Source of the DNA: Bryobacterales bacterium
GTDB lineage: Bacteria; Acidobacteriota; Terriglobia; Bryobacterales; Bryobacteraceae
Length of the DNA: 64,000 nt
Reading direction: 5' to 3'
Assembly: GCA_003162425.1 (NCBI GenBank)
Contig: PMOK01000284.1
Location: 1-64,000, forward strand
The translations under genes were made by a program, and so were the position numbers. The notes beneath the pieces were generated by a model. It was not told the origin of the DNA. It did not search any database and worked only from the letters and a program-made list of their open reading frames with translations. This document shows positions 24,329 to 33,121 of this stretch, in pieces; within the stretch, counting starts at the first letter, position 1, and every line of letters begins with the position of its first letter.

Positions 24329-25900
24329 ATGAACACACAATCCAAAGCCTATCTCGTCGGCAGCGGTATCGGATCTCTTGCTGCCGCCGCCTTCATGATC
24401 CGCGACGGCAATTTGCCTAGCGGAAATATCTCGATCCTGGAAGCGGCTCACGTTATGGGCGGAAGCCTGGACGGAGCCGGAGACGCTGCCGCCGGGTATT
24501 CCATGCGTGGCGGCCGCATGCTGACAACCGATAACTACGAATGCACCTGGGATCTTTATAAATCAATTCCCTCACTGAACCATCCCGGCAAGACCGTGTT
24601 CGATGAAACCGTCGAATTCAACGAGAAGCACAAGTCGAATTCGATGGCGAGGCTGGTGGATCGCCGGCGCGCGAAGGTCCCGGTGACTTCGATGGGGTTC
24701 TCCATCGAGGACCGCATGGAATTGCTGAAACTTAGCCAAGCTGACGAAGATACGTTGGCCGCGTCTTCGATCACCGACTGGCTATCGCCTGCGTTCTTCG
24801 AGACGGAATTCTGGTACATGTGGTCCACCACATTCGCCTTCCAGCCCTGGCACAGCGCCGTTGAATTCAAGCGTTACATGCTCCGGTTCCTGCTGGAATT
24901 TTCCCGTATTGAAACTCTTGCGGGCGTCAAGCGAACTATCTACAACCAGTACGATTCCCTGGTTCTACCCTTGCAGACGTGGCTGGAAGCCCAAGGGGTC
25001 CATTTCGTCATGGACTGCAAGGTCACCGGGCTCGATCACAAGACCGCGGATGGCGAGTTCATCGTGACCGGCATTCATTGTCTGCGGCAGGGAAACAGCG
25101 AAATGATTGCCGTGAATGACGGTGACTTGGTCTTTCTGCAAAACGGCTCCATGACCGATGCCTCCAGCCTGGGTTCGATGACGAACGCGCCGGCGAAGCT
25201 GACTAAAGCTGATAGCGGCGGCTGGACTCTCTGGGAAAAGTTGGCGGAGGGCCGTCCGCAGTTTGGCAATCCCGCAGCCTTCAATAACTCGATTGCGGAG
25301 TCTTGGTGGGAGTCGTTCACCGTCACGCTGAAGAACCCCTCATTCTTCGACAAGATGATTCAATTCAGCGGGAATCAGCCGGGCACTGGAGGCCTGGTGA
25401 CGTTCAAGGACTCGAATTGGCTGATGTCCATTGTGCTGGCCTATCAACCTCACTTCCCAAACCAGCCTGCCGGCGTACAGGTGTTTTGGGGATACGCGTT
25501 GTTTCCGGACCGGGTCGGCAATTTCGTTCCCAAGCCGATGGCCGAGTGCAACGGCGCGGAAATCCTTCGGGAACTCTGCGGCCACCTGCGATTCGATCTG
25601 GAGACTGTTGCCTCAGCCAACTGCATTCCTTGCAGGATGCCTTACATCACCAGTATGTTCATGCCCCGCGTGCGCAGTGATCGACCGTTGCCGGTTCCTA
25701 GTGGATCGGGGAATCTGGCGTTCATCAGCCAGTTTGTCGAGATTCCGGACGATGTTGTCTTCACGGTGGAGTATTCGGTGCGAGCGGCCCAAATGGCCGT
25801 CTATGAGTTGCTCGGTATTGACCGGAAGATCCCACCGGTAACGCCCCACGCCAAATCACTTCATACGCAGTTTGAGGCGCTGATCAAAGCCTTTCGGTGA
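24329..25900 (+). CDS. ohyA: Oleate hydratase
   Basis: The 523-residue FAD-dependent enzyme adds water to the cis-9 double bond of oleate, giving 10-hydroxystearate. The start SKAYLVGSGIGSLAAAAFMI is the Rossmann FAD site (GxGxxxL). Further signatures are YECTWDLY, FAFQPWHSAVEFKRYM and NDGDLVFLQNGSM, all typical. Length is normal for short bacterial forms. It starts 3 nt after the ATPase gene; the last codon lies inside operator copy 6. Membrane lipid detoxification or acid adaptation is a plausible joint theme. Confidence 0.93.
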   Translation: MNTQSKAYLVGSGIGSLAAAAFMIRDGNLPSGNISILEAAHVMGGSLDGAGDAAAGYSMRGGRMLTTDNYECTWDLYKSIPSLNHPGKTVFDETVEFNEKHKSNSMARLVDRRRAKVPVTSMGFSIEDRMELLKLSQADEDTLAASSITDWLSPAFFETEFWYMWSTTFAFQPWHSAVEFKRYMLRFLLEFSRIETLAGVKRTIYNQYDSLVLPLQTWLEAQGVHFVMDCKVTGLDHKTADGEFIVTGIHCLRQGNSEMIAVNDGDLVFLQNGSMTDASSLGSMTNAPAKLTKADSGGWTLWEKLAEGRPQFGNPAAFNNSIAESWWESFTVTLKNPSFFDKMIQFSGNQPGTGGLVTFKDSNWLMSIVLAYQPHFPNQPAGVQVFWGYALFPDRVGNFVPKPMAECNGAEILRELCGHLRFDLETVASANCIPCRMPYITSMFMPRVRSDRPLPVPSGSGNLAFISQFVEIPDDVVFTVEYSVRAAQMAVYELLGIDRKIPPVTPHAKSLHTQFEALIKAFR

Positions 25901-25931
25901 CCATACCCGGTCAAATGACCATATTAGGTTA
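25898..25931. promoter_or_regulatory. 34-bp double-palindrome operator, copy 6
   Basis: Half-sites are TGACC, 6 nt, GGTCA, 2 nt, TGACC, 6 nt, GGTTA. It begins in the stop codon of ohyA and ends 53 nt before a candidate -24 element, matching copy 5 exactly. Confidence 0.65.
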
Positions 25932-25984
25932 CCGGCCGTCAGCGCGGAACCCATGCGAGGCCCATGAATGTCCGTTTTCTGCGT

Positions 25985-26000
25985 CGGCAGAGGAGGTGCT
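25985..26000 (+). promoter_or_regulatory. Candidate sigma-54 promoter
   Basis: CGGCAG, 5 nt, GTGCT: GG and GC at the right spacing. It ends 22 nt before the ATG at 26023, close to the best spacing for such promoters. Confidence 0.45.
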
Positions 26001-26022
26001 CTAACAATTGCGAGGTGAACTT

Positions 26023-26421
26023 ATGCGCGGATTTACATTTCTAGTGTTAGCTGCTGTTGCTGGAGTCGGCTTCATCACTATCACCCCCAAAGCGGAGGCT
26101 CAGGTCAACGTCGAGATCGGCGTAGCCCCTGTATGCCCCTATGGTTACTATGATGTTGCTCCTTATAACTGTGCTCCCACTGGCTACTATGGTCCAGAAT
26201 GGTTCAACGGCGACGGCTTCATTGGCGCTGGCCCGTGGTTTCACGGCGCTAGTGACTTCCAAGGTAACGTGAATAACCGGTTACATCCAGATCACGGATA
26301 TAAGGGCCCGGCGCCTAAACGTGGCGAGAAACCCGAGGCGTCCAAGCGTGTCGATAGTGCGCACTTCCAAGGAAACGAAGCGCGGGATGGACGCGGTCAC
26401 GTAGCGGAGGGCAGAAAATAG
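26023..26421 (+). CDS. Secreted Tyr/Gly-rich protein
   Basis: The 132-residue protein has a signal peptide (end near AEAQ) and a mature part with aromatic-rich repeats (CPYGYYDVAPYNCAP, GPEWFNGDGFIGAGPWFHG). The tail is hydrophilic and basic. Two Cys could form a disulfide. GAGGTG precedes the ATG; an in-frame TTG at 26008 is less likely. Such secreted proteins are common in acidobacteria; the function is unknown. It is the strongest candidate target of operator copy 6. Confidence 0.7.
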   Translation: MRGFTFLVLAAVAGVGFITITPKAEAQVNVEIGVAPVCPYGYYDVAPYNCAPTGYYGPEWFNGDGFIGAGPWFHGASDFQGNVNNRLHPDHGYKGPAPKRGEKPEASKRVDSAHFQGNEARDGRGHVAEGRK

Positions 26422-26464
26422 CCAAGCCGGGGAAGTCTGACGCGGCACGGTACGCGCTGCACTT

Positions 26465-26600
26465 CTCCTCTTTACGGGGCAAGGCTCGGATCTCGAGTTT
26501 TAGTTTCAACTCGTTTGCGATGGGTTCCTCGCCCCAAATCGAATTCTCAGCCGTCATGTCTGCCAAGCGGCCAAGCCATCCATGCCAGCCGCCATCTTGA
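26465..26600 (-). pseudogene. Transposase/integrase-core fragment
   Basis: On the minus strand the stretch around 26570-26470 reads LADMTAENSIWGEEPIANEL and then LKLEIRALPR. This resembles the start of the DDE/integrase-core region of IS481/IS3-type transposases, which often read ENPxWGExRIxxEL-LKLGI. Only about 40 residues remain, with no upstream or downstream continuation. It is an old insertion-sequence scrap next to another decayed gene. Confidence 0.5.
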
Positions 26601-26626
26601 GGGACGATGCCACGCTGGCTTAGGCG

Positions 26627-27002
26627 TTGCGCGGTCTCGCGAAGTGTGTTCCACTACCCGCGTTTAAGTGGTTGCGGGTTAGCGGTGCCGGACGGCTTGC
26701 AATTCCTGGACTCGAACCCTTCGCTGCTACGGGTCCCATTCTGAGCTTATTGGGCGGCATCGCAGCCGGCGCGCTATTTGGAGTCATCGGCGCTTTCATC
26801 GGCCTAAGCATCCCCGAATATGTGACTCGGCGATTCGAGGGCCGTATTCGAAAGGGTGGAATTTTCTTGTCGGTCCACTGTGACGACCGGGACTGGGTTA
26901 TGGATTGCGAAGACGGTTTTCGGTCAGACTGGCGCTCAGGATGTTGCTTCCGCCCGTGAGGCAAAGGCGGACTATGCTTCCTTCGAGCATCCTGGCCCGT
27001 GA
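26627..27002 (+). pseudogene. Frameshifted general-stress (DUF1269-like) gene
   Basis: The frame 26627-26959 keeps a Gly-rich hydrophobic hairpin (ILSLLGGIAAGALFGVIGAF) and IPEYVTRRFEGRIRKGGIFL-type sequence, then HCDDRDW. After that the frame becomes nonsense, while the other frame continues AKTVFGQTGAQDVASAREAK to a TGA at 27000-27002. A 1-nt shift near 26905-26915 explains this. The N-terminal half of the family is missing too. Compare with the intact stress protein at 15750-16289. Confidence 0.65.
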
Positions 27003-27101
27003 ACTATCACTTCCCCAACGGCCAAGGCCAGTTGAGTCACTGAGTGATGATAGGCCCATTCCGGACCGAGAATTGCCAGTCCCTGCTGCATGGAGGAACC
27101 A

Positions 27102-27515
27102 ATGCCTGAAAAAAAGACGATCCAACGGGCACGCGAGGATGCGCGGCAAGGAAAAGGGCCGGGCACACAAGCAGGAGAGTTTGTCCGGGAAGAGATAGAG
27201 CATATCCGGGAGGGCAAGCATGGCGCGCGCTCCTCCCGGCAAGCCATTGCGATCGGTCTTTCGAAAGCCAGGCGCGCTGGTGTAAAACTCCCAGCGCCAA
27301 AAAGAGGGAAGGTCTCCGAACGGGTGCGCACGAAGGCCGAACGCGACTACGCCAAGGGTCAGAGTGGAAGAACAGCCAAGCCATCATCCAGACGGTCTCG
27401 TGCCACCGAGGCAGCCTTGAAACGCGAAGGCCATCAGGCCGCTTCGCACGGCGCATTGTCGAGTCATTCAAAGCAAGCCGCGAAGGCCCGCCGCAAACGA
27501 AGTTCGGTGAGCTAG
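27102..27515 (+). CDS. DUF6496-like basic protein
   Basis: The 137-residue protein is hydrophilic and strongly basic. The pattern REEIEHIREGKHGARSSRQ and QAIAIGLSKARRAGVKLP matches DUF6496-type proteins, and the tail is Arg/Ser/Lys-rich and probably disordered. GGAGG lies 7 nt before ATG 27102; the upstream ATG has no site. DNA or RNA binding is plausible from charge, but unproven. Confidence 0.75.
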   Translation: MPEKKTIQRAREDARQGKGPGTQAGEFVREEIEHIREGKHGARSSRQAIAIGLSKARRAGVKLPAPKRGKVSERVRTKAERDYAKGQSGRTAKPSSRRSRATEAALKREGHQAASHGALSSHSKQAAKARRKRSSVS

Positions 27516-27639
27516 GATTGCAGCTCATACACACCCCTGACAGCGGCCGGGAACCGCGCTAACCACGTGGTTGGATTCGCGAAGTTCGGCGGCGGTAGTC
27601 GCGACGGCGAGGCGGTCATCCCTCTTCGGGGGCCTTCTC

Positions 27640-28549
27640 TTACTGCCCCGTAGCGCTGTCGCGCGGCTTCGACCGAGGCACCGAGGCTGATCCGGGATAG
27701 ACCAGGATCTCCACCTTATAGCCATCTGCAGCGTCCCGCGCCTTGCCCAGCCCGATTGTTTTGATCCGTGTGTTATCGATTCGGAAGTTCTGAACCAGGT
27801 ACTCGCGCACCACCATGGCTTGAGCTTCCGTCAGTTGACGTAGCTGGTCCGTATCGCCCGTCATCCCTGCTTGCGTTGCCGCCACCGCCAGGCCGAACTG
27901 ATTTTGCTCCAGAAACCTTCCGGCCTCATTCAGAGCCTTCGGGTTCTTGAGCTTCGCTCGATCCGCCTGGGTGAAAATCTGCTGCGCGTCCAGCGAGAAT
28001 TTCTTCACGTACGGCTCCCCCCGGTAACCGTGCGATTGCATGCTTGGTCAACTCGTCGGAATCTTCATACCCACGCTTCTTGAAGAACCCGCGCAGCAGA
28101 AAATTGTGCTTGTGCGCCTCCATGTCGTCCTGAAACGCCGCAGCGCCCGCGCTAGCCTCCCGATAGATGGTCTTGTCGTTGACAAGGGCCCCCACCGTTC
28201 CTTGTCCCTGGTTGATCTTGGCGCTGATGGACTTCAGATTGTCTGCAGTTCCATTGATGCTCTGTATGGCGCCCTGAGATGTGTGCAGGATTTGATTGGT
28301 TTTCTGAATTAGATCCGCGATGTCCAGTGGAGGAGCGGCCGCAATGGTGTCTCCATTGTTCAGCCTGGCGGCCTCGTTTGAGCCAAACGTGATTTCAACG
28401 TACTTATCCCCTAGCAGGCCCTCGGACTTAATCGACGCCACGGAATCTTTCTTGAGGATGTCCCGTGTCGCGCTCTGCAAGTCCATCACCACCGTCACCT
28501 TCTCATCGGGACGCTTCGGCAAATTGATTCGCTTCACTGTGCCTACGTG
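27640..28549 (-). pseudogene. MCE/MlaD-type substrate-binding gene, truncated and frameshifted
   Basis: The start of the domain is lost: the first readable residues VGTVKRINLPKRPDE belong to the middle of an MCE domain, placed directly after the end of the ATPase gene. The part VASIKSEGLLGDKYVEITFG is MCE-like, followed by coiled-coil. A 1-nt shift in a G6 run near 28020 then moves the reading to another frame, which encodes an OmpA-like C-terminus (LDAQQIF then EAQAMVVREYLVQNF and TIGLGKA). The intact gene would carry an N-terminal anchor. I conclude the gene is dead. Confidence 0.75.
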
Positions 28550-29298
28550 CTAAGAACACTCCCGTAAGAAGCGCTGGGCCAACCGATCGCGCCTCTTCTT
28601 GAGATCATCGAAACTTCCCGCCATGACGATAGTTCCCCGGTCGATGAGCACTAAACGTTGGCCACTTCCTTGGTAACGTGAATGTCATGCGTCACCATGA
28701 CCGACGTAATCGCGCGCTTCTGTCTTAACTCCACAATCAGCTTTCCAATTTCTTCGGCTGTAATTGGATCCAGACCCGCGGTCGGCTCGTCGAAGAGCAG
28801 GATCTCGGGTTCCAAGGCGAGGGCTCGAGCCAAGCCCACGCGTTTCTGCATTCCACCCGAGATCTCGGACGGCAGTTTCTCCAGGTCTCGTTCCATCCCA
28901 ACGCTCGCCAGCAGTTCGCGGGCACGCTCTCGGCGGTCGGTGGGGCTGAATTCGGTTCTGTTGCGCAAGGGAAACGCGACATTCTCTTCGACGCTCAAGG
29001 AATCGTACAGCGCAGCCTGCTGGAACAAGAAACCCATCCTCTTTCGGATGCCGTTCAATCGGTCGCGTTCGAGAGTGGTGATCTCCTCGCCGAGGATGCG
29101 AATCCACCCGGAATCGGGCGTTTCGAGACGGATCAGTAGCTTCAACAAGACGCTCTTGCCTATGCCGCTTCGGCCCAACACGGCCACCGTTTCGCCGCGC
29201 ACCACACAGAGGTCGATTCCGTCCAACACGGTTTGCTCCCCGAATGACTTTCGCAAGCCTCGCACGACCACGGGCGTGTTGTCTTTGTCTATTTGCAT
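28550..29298 (-). pseudogene. MlaF-type ABC transporter ATPase, frameshifted near the end
   Basis: The open frame (to 28651) has Walker A GRSGIGKS, the ABC signature SGGMQKR and Walker B ILLFDEPTAGLDP, all intact. Its last residues HDIHVTKEVANV diverge from the family. A 1-nt shift there brings back the expected tail QRLVLIDRGTIVMAGSF and DDLKKRRDRLAQRFLREC in another frame, ending at 28550-28552. The ATP site is preserved, so the truncated product may still fold, but the neighbours in the transporter are broken. Confidence 0.75.
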
Positions 29299-29304
29299 AA
29301 GGCC

Positions 29305-29583
29305 TCAGTTAAAAAACACCAAATTGAACCTGACCAGCACTACATCCGCCAAAATCATGAACAGCGACGAGAAGACAACCGAACTGGTAGCGGATCGTCC
29401 CACTCCTTCCGTGCCGCCTTTCGTTCGCATTCCTTGAAAGCACGCCACGATTCCGATAATGAGACCGTAGACCGCTGTCTTGAAAGTCGGCGGAAGAAAA
29501 TCACCGAACGTCGCCTGCTTGATGCCGTTCTCGAGATTCAAATAGCCGAAGTCGATCGCAGCCAGATGCGAGGTCAATAGCAA
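29305..29583 (-). pseudogene. MlaE-type permease, C-terminal remnant
   Basis: Only the last 92 residues of a normally about 260-residue permease are present. The tail contains GLIIGIVACFQGMRTKGGTEG and VGRSATSSVVFSSLFMILADV, typical of MlaE family C-termini. The first codon is a TTG inside the domain and the N-terminal helices are missing upstream (29584-29742 shows no continuation). It lies 6 nt before the ATPase gene as in intact operons. Confidence 0.75.
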
Positions 29584-29742
29584 CTCAAGATTGGTAGGCG
29601 AAATGCGGTGAGCGGTGAGTGGTGGATCCTGCTGAACATTGTCGGGGACCAGCCAGTGGTCTTCCGGGCCGGCGTGATCGGCGAAGAATCGCCAGGTCCG
29701 AAGTGCGGTCGTCCGTGGTGGCGGTGCGGTGGGTGGTGTAGG

Positions 29743-30018
29743 CTAGCGAAGCACCGCGCTGTCGATCCAACACAGGTTGGTACCCTTTGGGTGTTTCAGC
29801 AACACACGAACCTTGCTCACCGTTTCGCCGATGCTGAGGATCTCCACATTGACACCGGGTTCCAGGATGAGGGAATGGGTCTGGTGGGCGTATTCCCGTA
29901 CTCTGTCCACCGCTGGTTGTTCCGGCCATGCCGTTGCCGCAATTTTCTTCAACTCGGCCAGCTTCTGAAGCGCCTCCAGCGAAGAACCACAGGGTACGAA
30001 TTTATCGTCGATTTTCAC
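29743..30018 (-). CDS. Hypothetical 91-residue protein
   Basis: The GTG start has GGAGGAG at 8 nt. The product begins KIDDKFVPCGSSLEALQKL, is soluble, and ends KHPKGTNLCWIDSAVLR. Two Cys are present. It lies 43 nt downstream of the chemotaxis receptor on the same strand, and 160 nt before the permease remnant, so it may be part of the receptor operon. I do not recognise the family. Confidence 0.6.
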   Translation of the reverse strand: MKIDDKFVPCGSSLEALQKLAELKKIAATAWPEQPAVDRVREYAHQTHSLILEPGVNVEILSIGETVSKVRVLLKHPKGTNLCWIDSAVLR

Positions 30019-30061
30019 GACAGCTCCTCCGGAGTTCGAATCTCCGCGCCCCGACCAATTC

Positions 30062-31510
30062 TCACGACGGCTTTTTTTTCCCAGTCACCAGTTTGCCCAA
30101 CTCGAGGACCGAGACGCGCATCGCGCCGGCTTGGGTCTTCAGTTCCTGGCTGGTAGCAGCGCTCTCTTCAGCACCGGCAGCAGCGCGTTGCGTGAGGTTT
30201 TCCAAATCCACCAAGGTCTTGGTGACTTGTTCGATCCCGCGTGCCTGTTCCTGGCTGCCGAGGTTGACTTCCTCGACAAGCTCCCGAACCGCAGCGGCGC
30301 TGCCAGTGATCTCTTTCATGGATTGAGCCACTTGGTCGAGCTTCGATGCGCCATCCTGCGTTCGGTGGATGGAATCCTCAATCAACGCCGCCGTGTCCTG
30401 CGCGGCCTTAGCGCTGCGCTGCGCCAGATTGCGGACCTCTTCGGCCACTACGCTAAAGCCCATCCCGGCCTCGCCGGCCCGAGCCGCTTCCACTGCCGCG
30501 TTCAGCGCAAGGATGTTGGTTTGAAACGCGATCTCGTCGATCACTTTGATGATTTTCGAGATCTTGTCGCTGGAGGCTTTGATCTCCATCATCGAGTTCG
30601 TCATATGTTCCAAACGGCGATTCGCGTCCTCGACCTTGCGTGAGGTGTTGGACATGTGTTCGGAACAACCCTGGCTGTTCTGCTCGTTCCGCTTGGCCAT
30701 GGAACTGATCTCTTGATTGGCTGCGGAGGTTTGTTCGAGTGAAGCCGCCTGCGTAGTCGCGTCATGAGCCAGAGTTTGGCTCGCGGCCGACACCTGATCT
30801 GCGGCCGAGGTCACCTGTTCCCCGATTTCCATCAGATTGCTCGCAATGGTTTGAATCGGACGGCTGATCGAGCGCACCACTCCGTAGGTCAGCAGCAGTG
30901 AAAATGCGCACGCCGCACCCGCCAAAATGAGAAAACCCCAGGCCAGAGACCGCAGCTTCGTTTCGATATCATCTACGTAGACGCCCGTACCTATGATCCA
31001 GCCCCAAGGTTCATACAACTTGACGTAGTTGATTTTGGGATCCGCGTGAGTAGCGCCCGTGCGTGTCCACATGTACTCTATTACGCCCTCGCCTTTTTCC
31101 CGGCAGACTCTCACCATCTCCAGGAACATGTGTATGCCGTTCGGATCCTTGGACTCCGTCAAGTCCTTGCCATCGAGCGCCGGGTTGAGCGGATTCATCA
31201 CCATCCTGGGATGTAGATCGTTAATCCAAAAGTATTCGCCCTCCAGCGTGCCGTAACGGATATGCTTGACCGCGAGCTTGGCCGCCGCCTGGGCTTGTTC
31301 GGTGGTCATGAGGCCCGCCTTGGCTTGGGCCCCATAGAAATCGACGACTGACCAAGTGTCTTGAACCAGCTTCTGGATCCTCTCCCGCGTGGCACTGTAG
31401 TAAAGCTCGCGCGTCTTGGAGTGGATCCAGGGCAAGGCACCGGCAAAGCACAGCGTCGTCGCGATCCCAATCAATGAGATCCTAGTCGACAGTCTTAGAT
31501 GGCTCAGCAT
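30062..31510 (-). CDS. Methyl-accepting chemotaxis protein with Cache sensor
   Basis: The 482-residue receptor has an N-terminal helix (10-28), a periplasmic single-Cache domain (about 30-185; [20 protein letters not shown] and [10 protein letters not shown]), a second helix (190-210), a HAMP-like stretch and a long signalling hairpin with [19 protein letters not shown] near 325. It should sense small molecules, often organic acids for this Cache type. The porin gene lies 38 nt upstream on the same strand, so uptake and sensing may be linked. No flagellar genes are in the window. Confidence 0.93.
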   Translation of the reverse strand: MLSHLRLSTRISLIGIATTLCFAGALPWIHSKTRELYYSATRERIQKLVQDTWSVVDFYGAQAKAGLMTTEQAQAAAKLAVKHIRYGTLEGEYFWINDLHPRMVMNPLNPALDGKDLTESKDPNGIHMFLEMVRVCREKGEGVIEYMWTRTGATHADPKINYVKLYEPWGWIIGTGVYVDDIETKLRSLAWGFLILAGAACAFSLLLTYGVVRSISRPIQTIASNLMEIGEQVTSAADQVSAASQTLAHDATTQAASLEQTSAANQEISSMAKRNEQNSQGCSEHMSNTSRKVEDANRRLEHMTNSMMEIKASSDKISKIIKVIDEIAFQTNILALNAAVEAARAGEAGMGFSVVAEEVRNLAQRSAKAAQDTAALIEDSIHRTQDGASKLDQVAQSMKEITGSAAAVRELVEEVNLGSQEQARGIEQVTKTLVDLENLTQRAAAGAEESAATSQELKTQAGAMRVSVLELGKLVTGKKKPS

Positions 31511-31548
31511 GATTTATTGCCCTGCGTCTACCTGCCCCTCTCTCCCCC

Positions 31549-32910
31549 TTACAGTTGTCGTGTGAAGCTCAGATACGGATAAACAAATCCGCTGGTCTTT
31601 TTCGACTGTTGCAGATAAGCGCCAGGAGCGACAGTACCTACCCCGATCCCGATGCTCGTCTTTGCGTTTAGCGCCCAAATAGTCTGGGTATCTACGCCTT
31701 CTCCGATATGGTTGCTGGTAGCCTTCGTGTTCAACACAGTTTCCGTACCAGCCGAGTTGTACATGCCGTCGCTGACCTTAGTCAGCCAGTAATCGCGAAA
31801 GCTAGCCTTGATCGTCAGCTTCTTCGCTGGACGAAAATCCGCACCGATTCGCAAATTTTCTAAATTGCGCCAGTTGAACAAACCAGTGAGACTGGTTAAC
31901 GGTTGTTGGAGACCGTAGAGAGTGTCCAAGCTTTCGTGCCGCCCGTCTTTGAGGCCGCTATCGCCGGACCCAACCATGTAATCGCTGCTGAAGTGCAGCT
32001 TCCAAGGCAGTCGCGCGTTCGTCCATCCGCCCCCGCCAACGTATCCCCAGGCGCTCACCGTGTCGTCCGCGTAGGAACCTGCTTCGCGCAGGCCTTCAAA
32101 ATTGTAATCGAAACCTCCTGGCACCGTGCCGATTAGCCGCCCGCCCATGTAGATTATGTCGGCATCCCCCAATACACCGTCTTTGCTCTTCACGTTCAGC
32201 GCGGTCTTCGCCATGAGATATGGCTCGACGCTAGCGCCCGGGATCAGCTTCTTGAACGTTGAATAGTCGGCGTAGAAATGTTCGCCAGGTCTGCCGCGGT
32301 CCATCCGGGCCGGATCGATCAAGACTTGCGTCCCCTCAACCAGTTGCGTGGAAAACGATCCATAGGTGATGGTTCCAATGGCAACGTCAAATGGCTTGGT
32401 GACGTTGGTCCAATCGCCTGTCCCAATCAACCGCCCCGAACCAAGCTGCAATTCCTCACGGCCCACCCGGACGTTTACGCCGTTGCCTTCCAGAACGCCC
32501 ACTTCGACGTAGCCCTGCCGCAAATCGAAAGGATCAGACACCGCGGAGGTCGGGTTTTTTTTGTAAAATAGAACGCGCGAATCCTGAGCTTGTGCGAAGA
32601 AGCGCAGCCAAGAGGTGGGCTTGAACGCCAGCCCGAGGCGAGTGCGCGAAGCGAGATAAGAATCGGCCGGTGTGAGGGTGAAGTTCGCGCCGTGCGTGGC
32701 CTCCCAGCGCTCCCGAACCTCTCCGGAGATCGTGAAGGTTCTTGCAAAGAAGCCTTGCGGTTGTTCCCCGGCGTCAGACTGAGCCGGTGCCGGAGTGCCT
32801 GGCGGCGCCGGAGCGGGATCTTGTGCTATTCCGCTCCCAAGAAACAAAGACAAATAGAGTGTTGTGCCCACCATCACTGGCACTGTGCGTGTCAGGTAAG
32901 AGTTCGTCAT
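31549..32910 (-). CDS. Alginate-export-like outer-membrane beta-barrel
   Basis: The 453-residue protein has a signal peptide (1-29, end near GIAQ), a short Pro-rich linker and an AlgE-like (alginate_exp) barrel: RTRLGLAFKPTSWLRFFAQ, QGYVEVGVLEGNGVNVRVG and RVGREELQLGSGRLIG. The protein ends with an aromatic beta-strand (YPYLSFTRQL), as barrels do. The substrate is unknown; organic acids or polysaccharide are plausible. It is the first gene of an operon with the chemotaxis receptor. Confidence 0.88.
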   Translation of the reverse strand: MTNSYLTRTVPVMVGTTLYLSLFLGSGIAQDPAPAPPGTPAPAQSDAGEQPQGFFARTFTISGEVRERWEATHGANFTLTPADSYLASRTRLGLAFKPTSWLRFFAQAQDSRVLFYKKNPTSAVSDPFDLRQGYVEVGVLEGNGVNVRVGREELQLGSGRLIGTGDWTNVTKPFDVAIGTITYGSFSTQLVEGTQVLIDPARMDRGRPGEHFYADYSTFKKLIPGASVEPYLMAKTALNVKSKDGVLGDADIIYMGGRLIGTVPGGFDYNFEGLREAGSYADDTVSAWGYVGGGGWTNARLPWKLHFSSDYMVGSGDSGLKDGRHESLDTLYGLQQPLTSLTGLFNWRNLENLRIGADFRPAKKLTIKASFRDYWLTKVSDGMYNSAGTETVLNTKATSNHIGEGVDTQTIWALNAKTSIGIGVGTVAPGAYLQQSKKTSGFVYPYLSFTRQL

Positions 32911-33121
32911 GCTGGACTTCTCGGCACGGAATCGAAGAACCTGACAGCGTGAACGGAAAATAATTGTGCTGCGGGCTACTTGGACGTCACATCAGACTTC
33001 GGCGCGCAGATGACTAGGACTGCCCGATCGGCGGGACTATGATCGGAAGTTGAAATCGCCGACGGCTACCGTGCCACAGCCGAAAGCGCGAATGTGCGTT
33101 GTCTCGTATCGGCCAGAGCGA

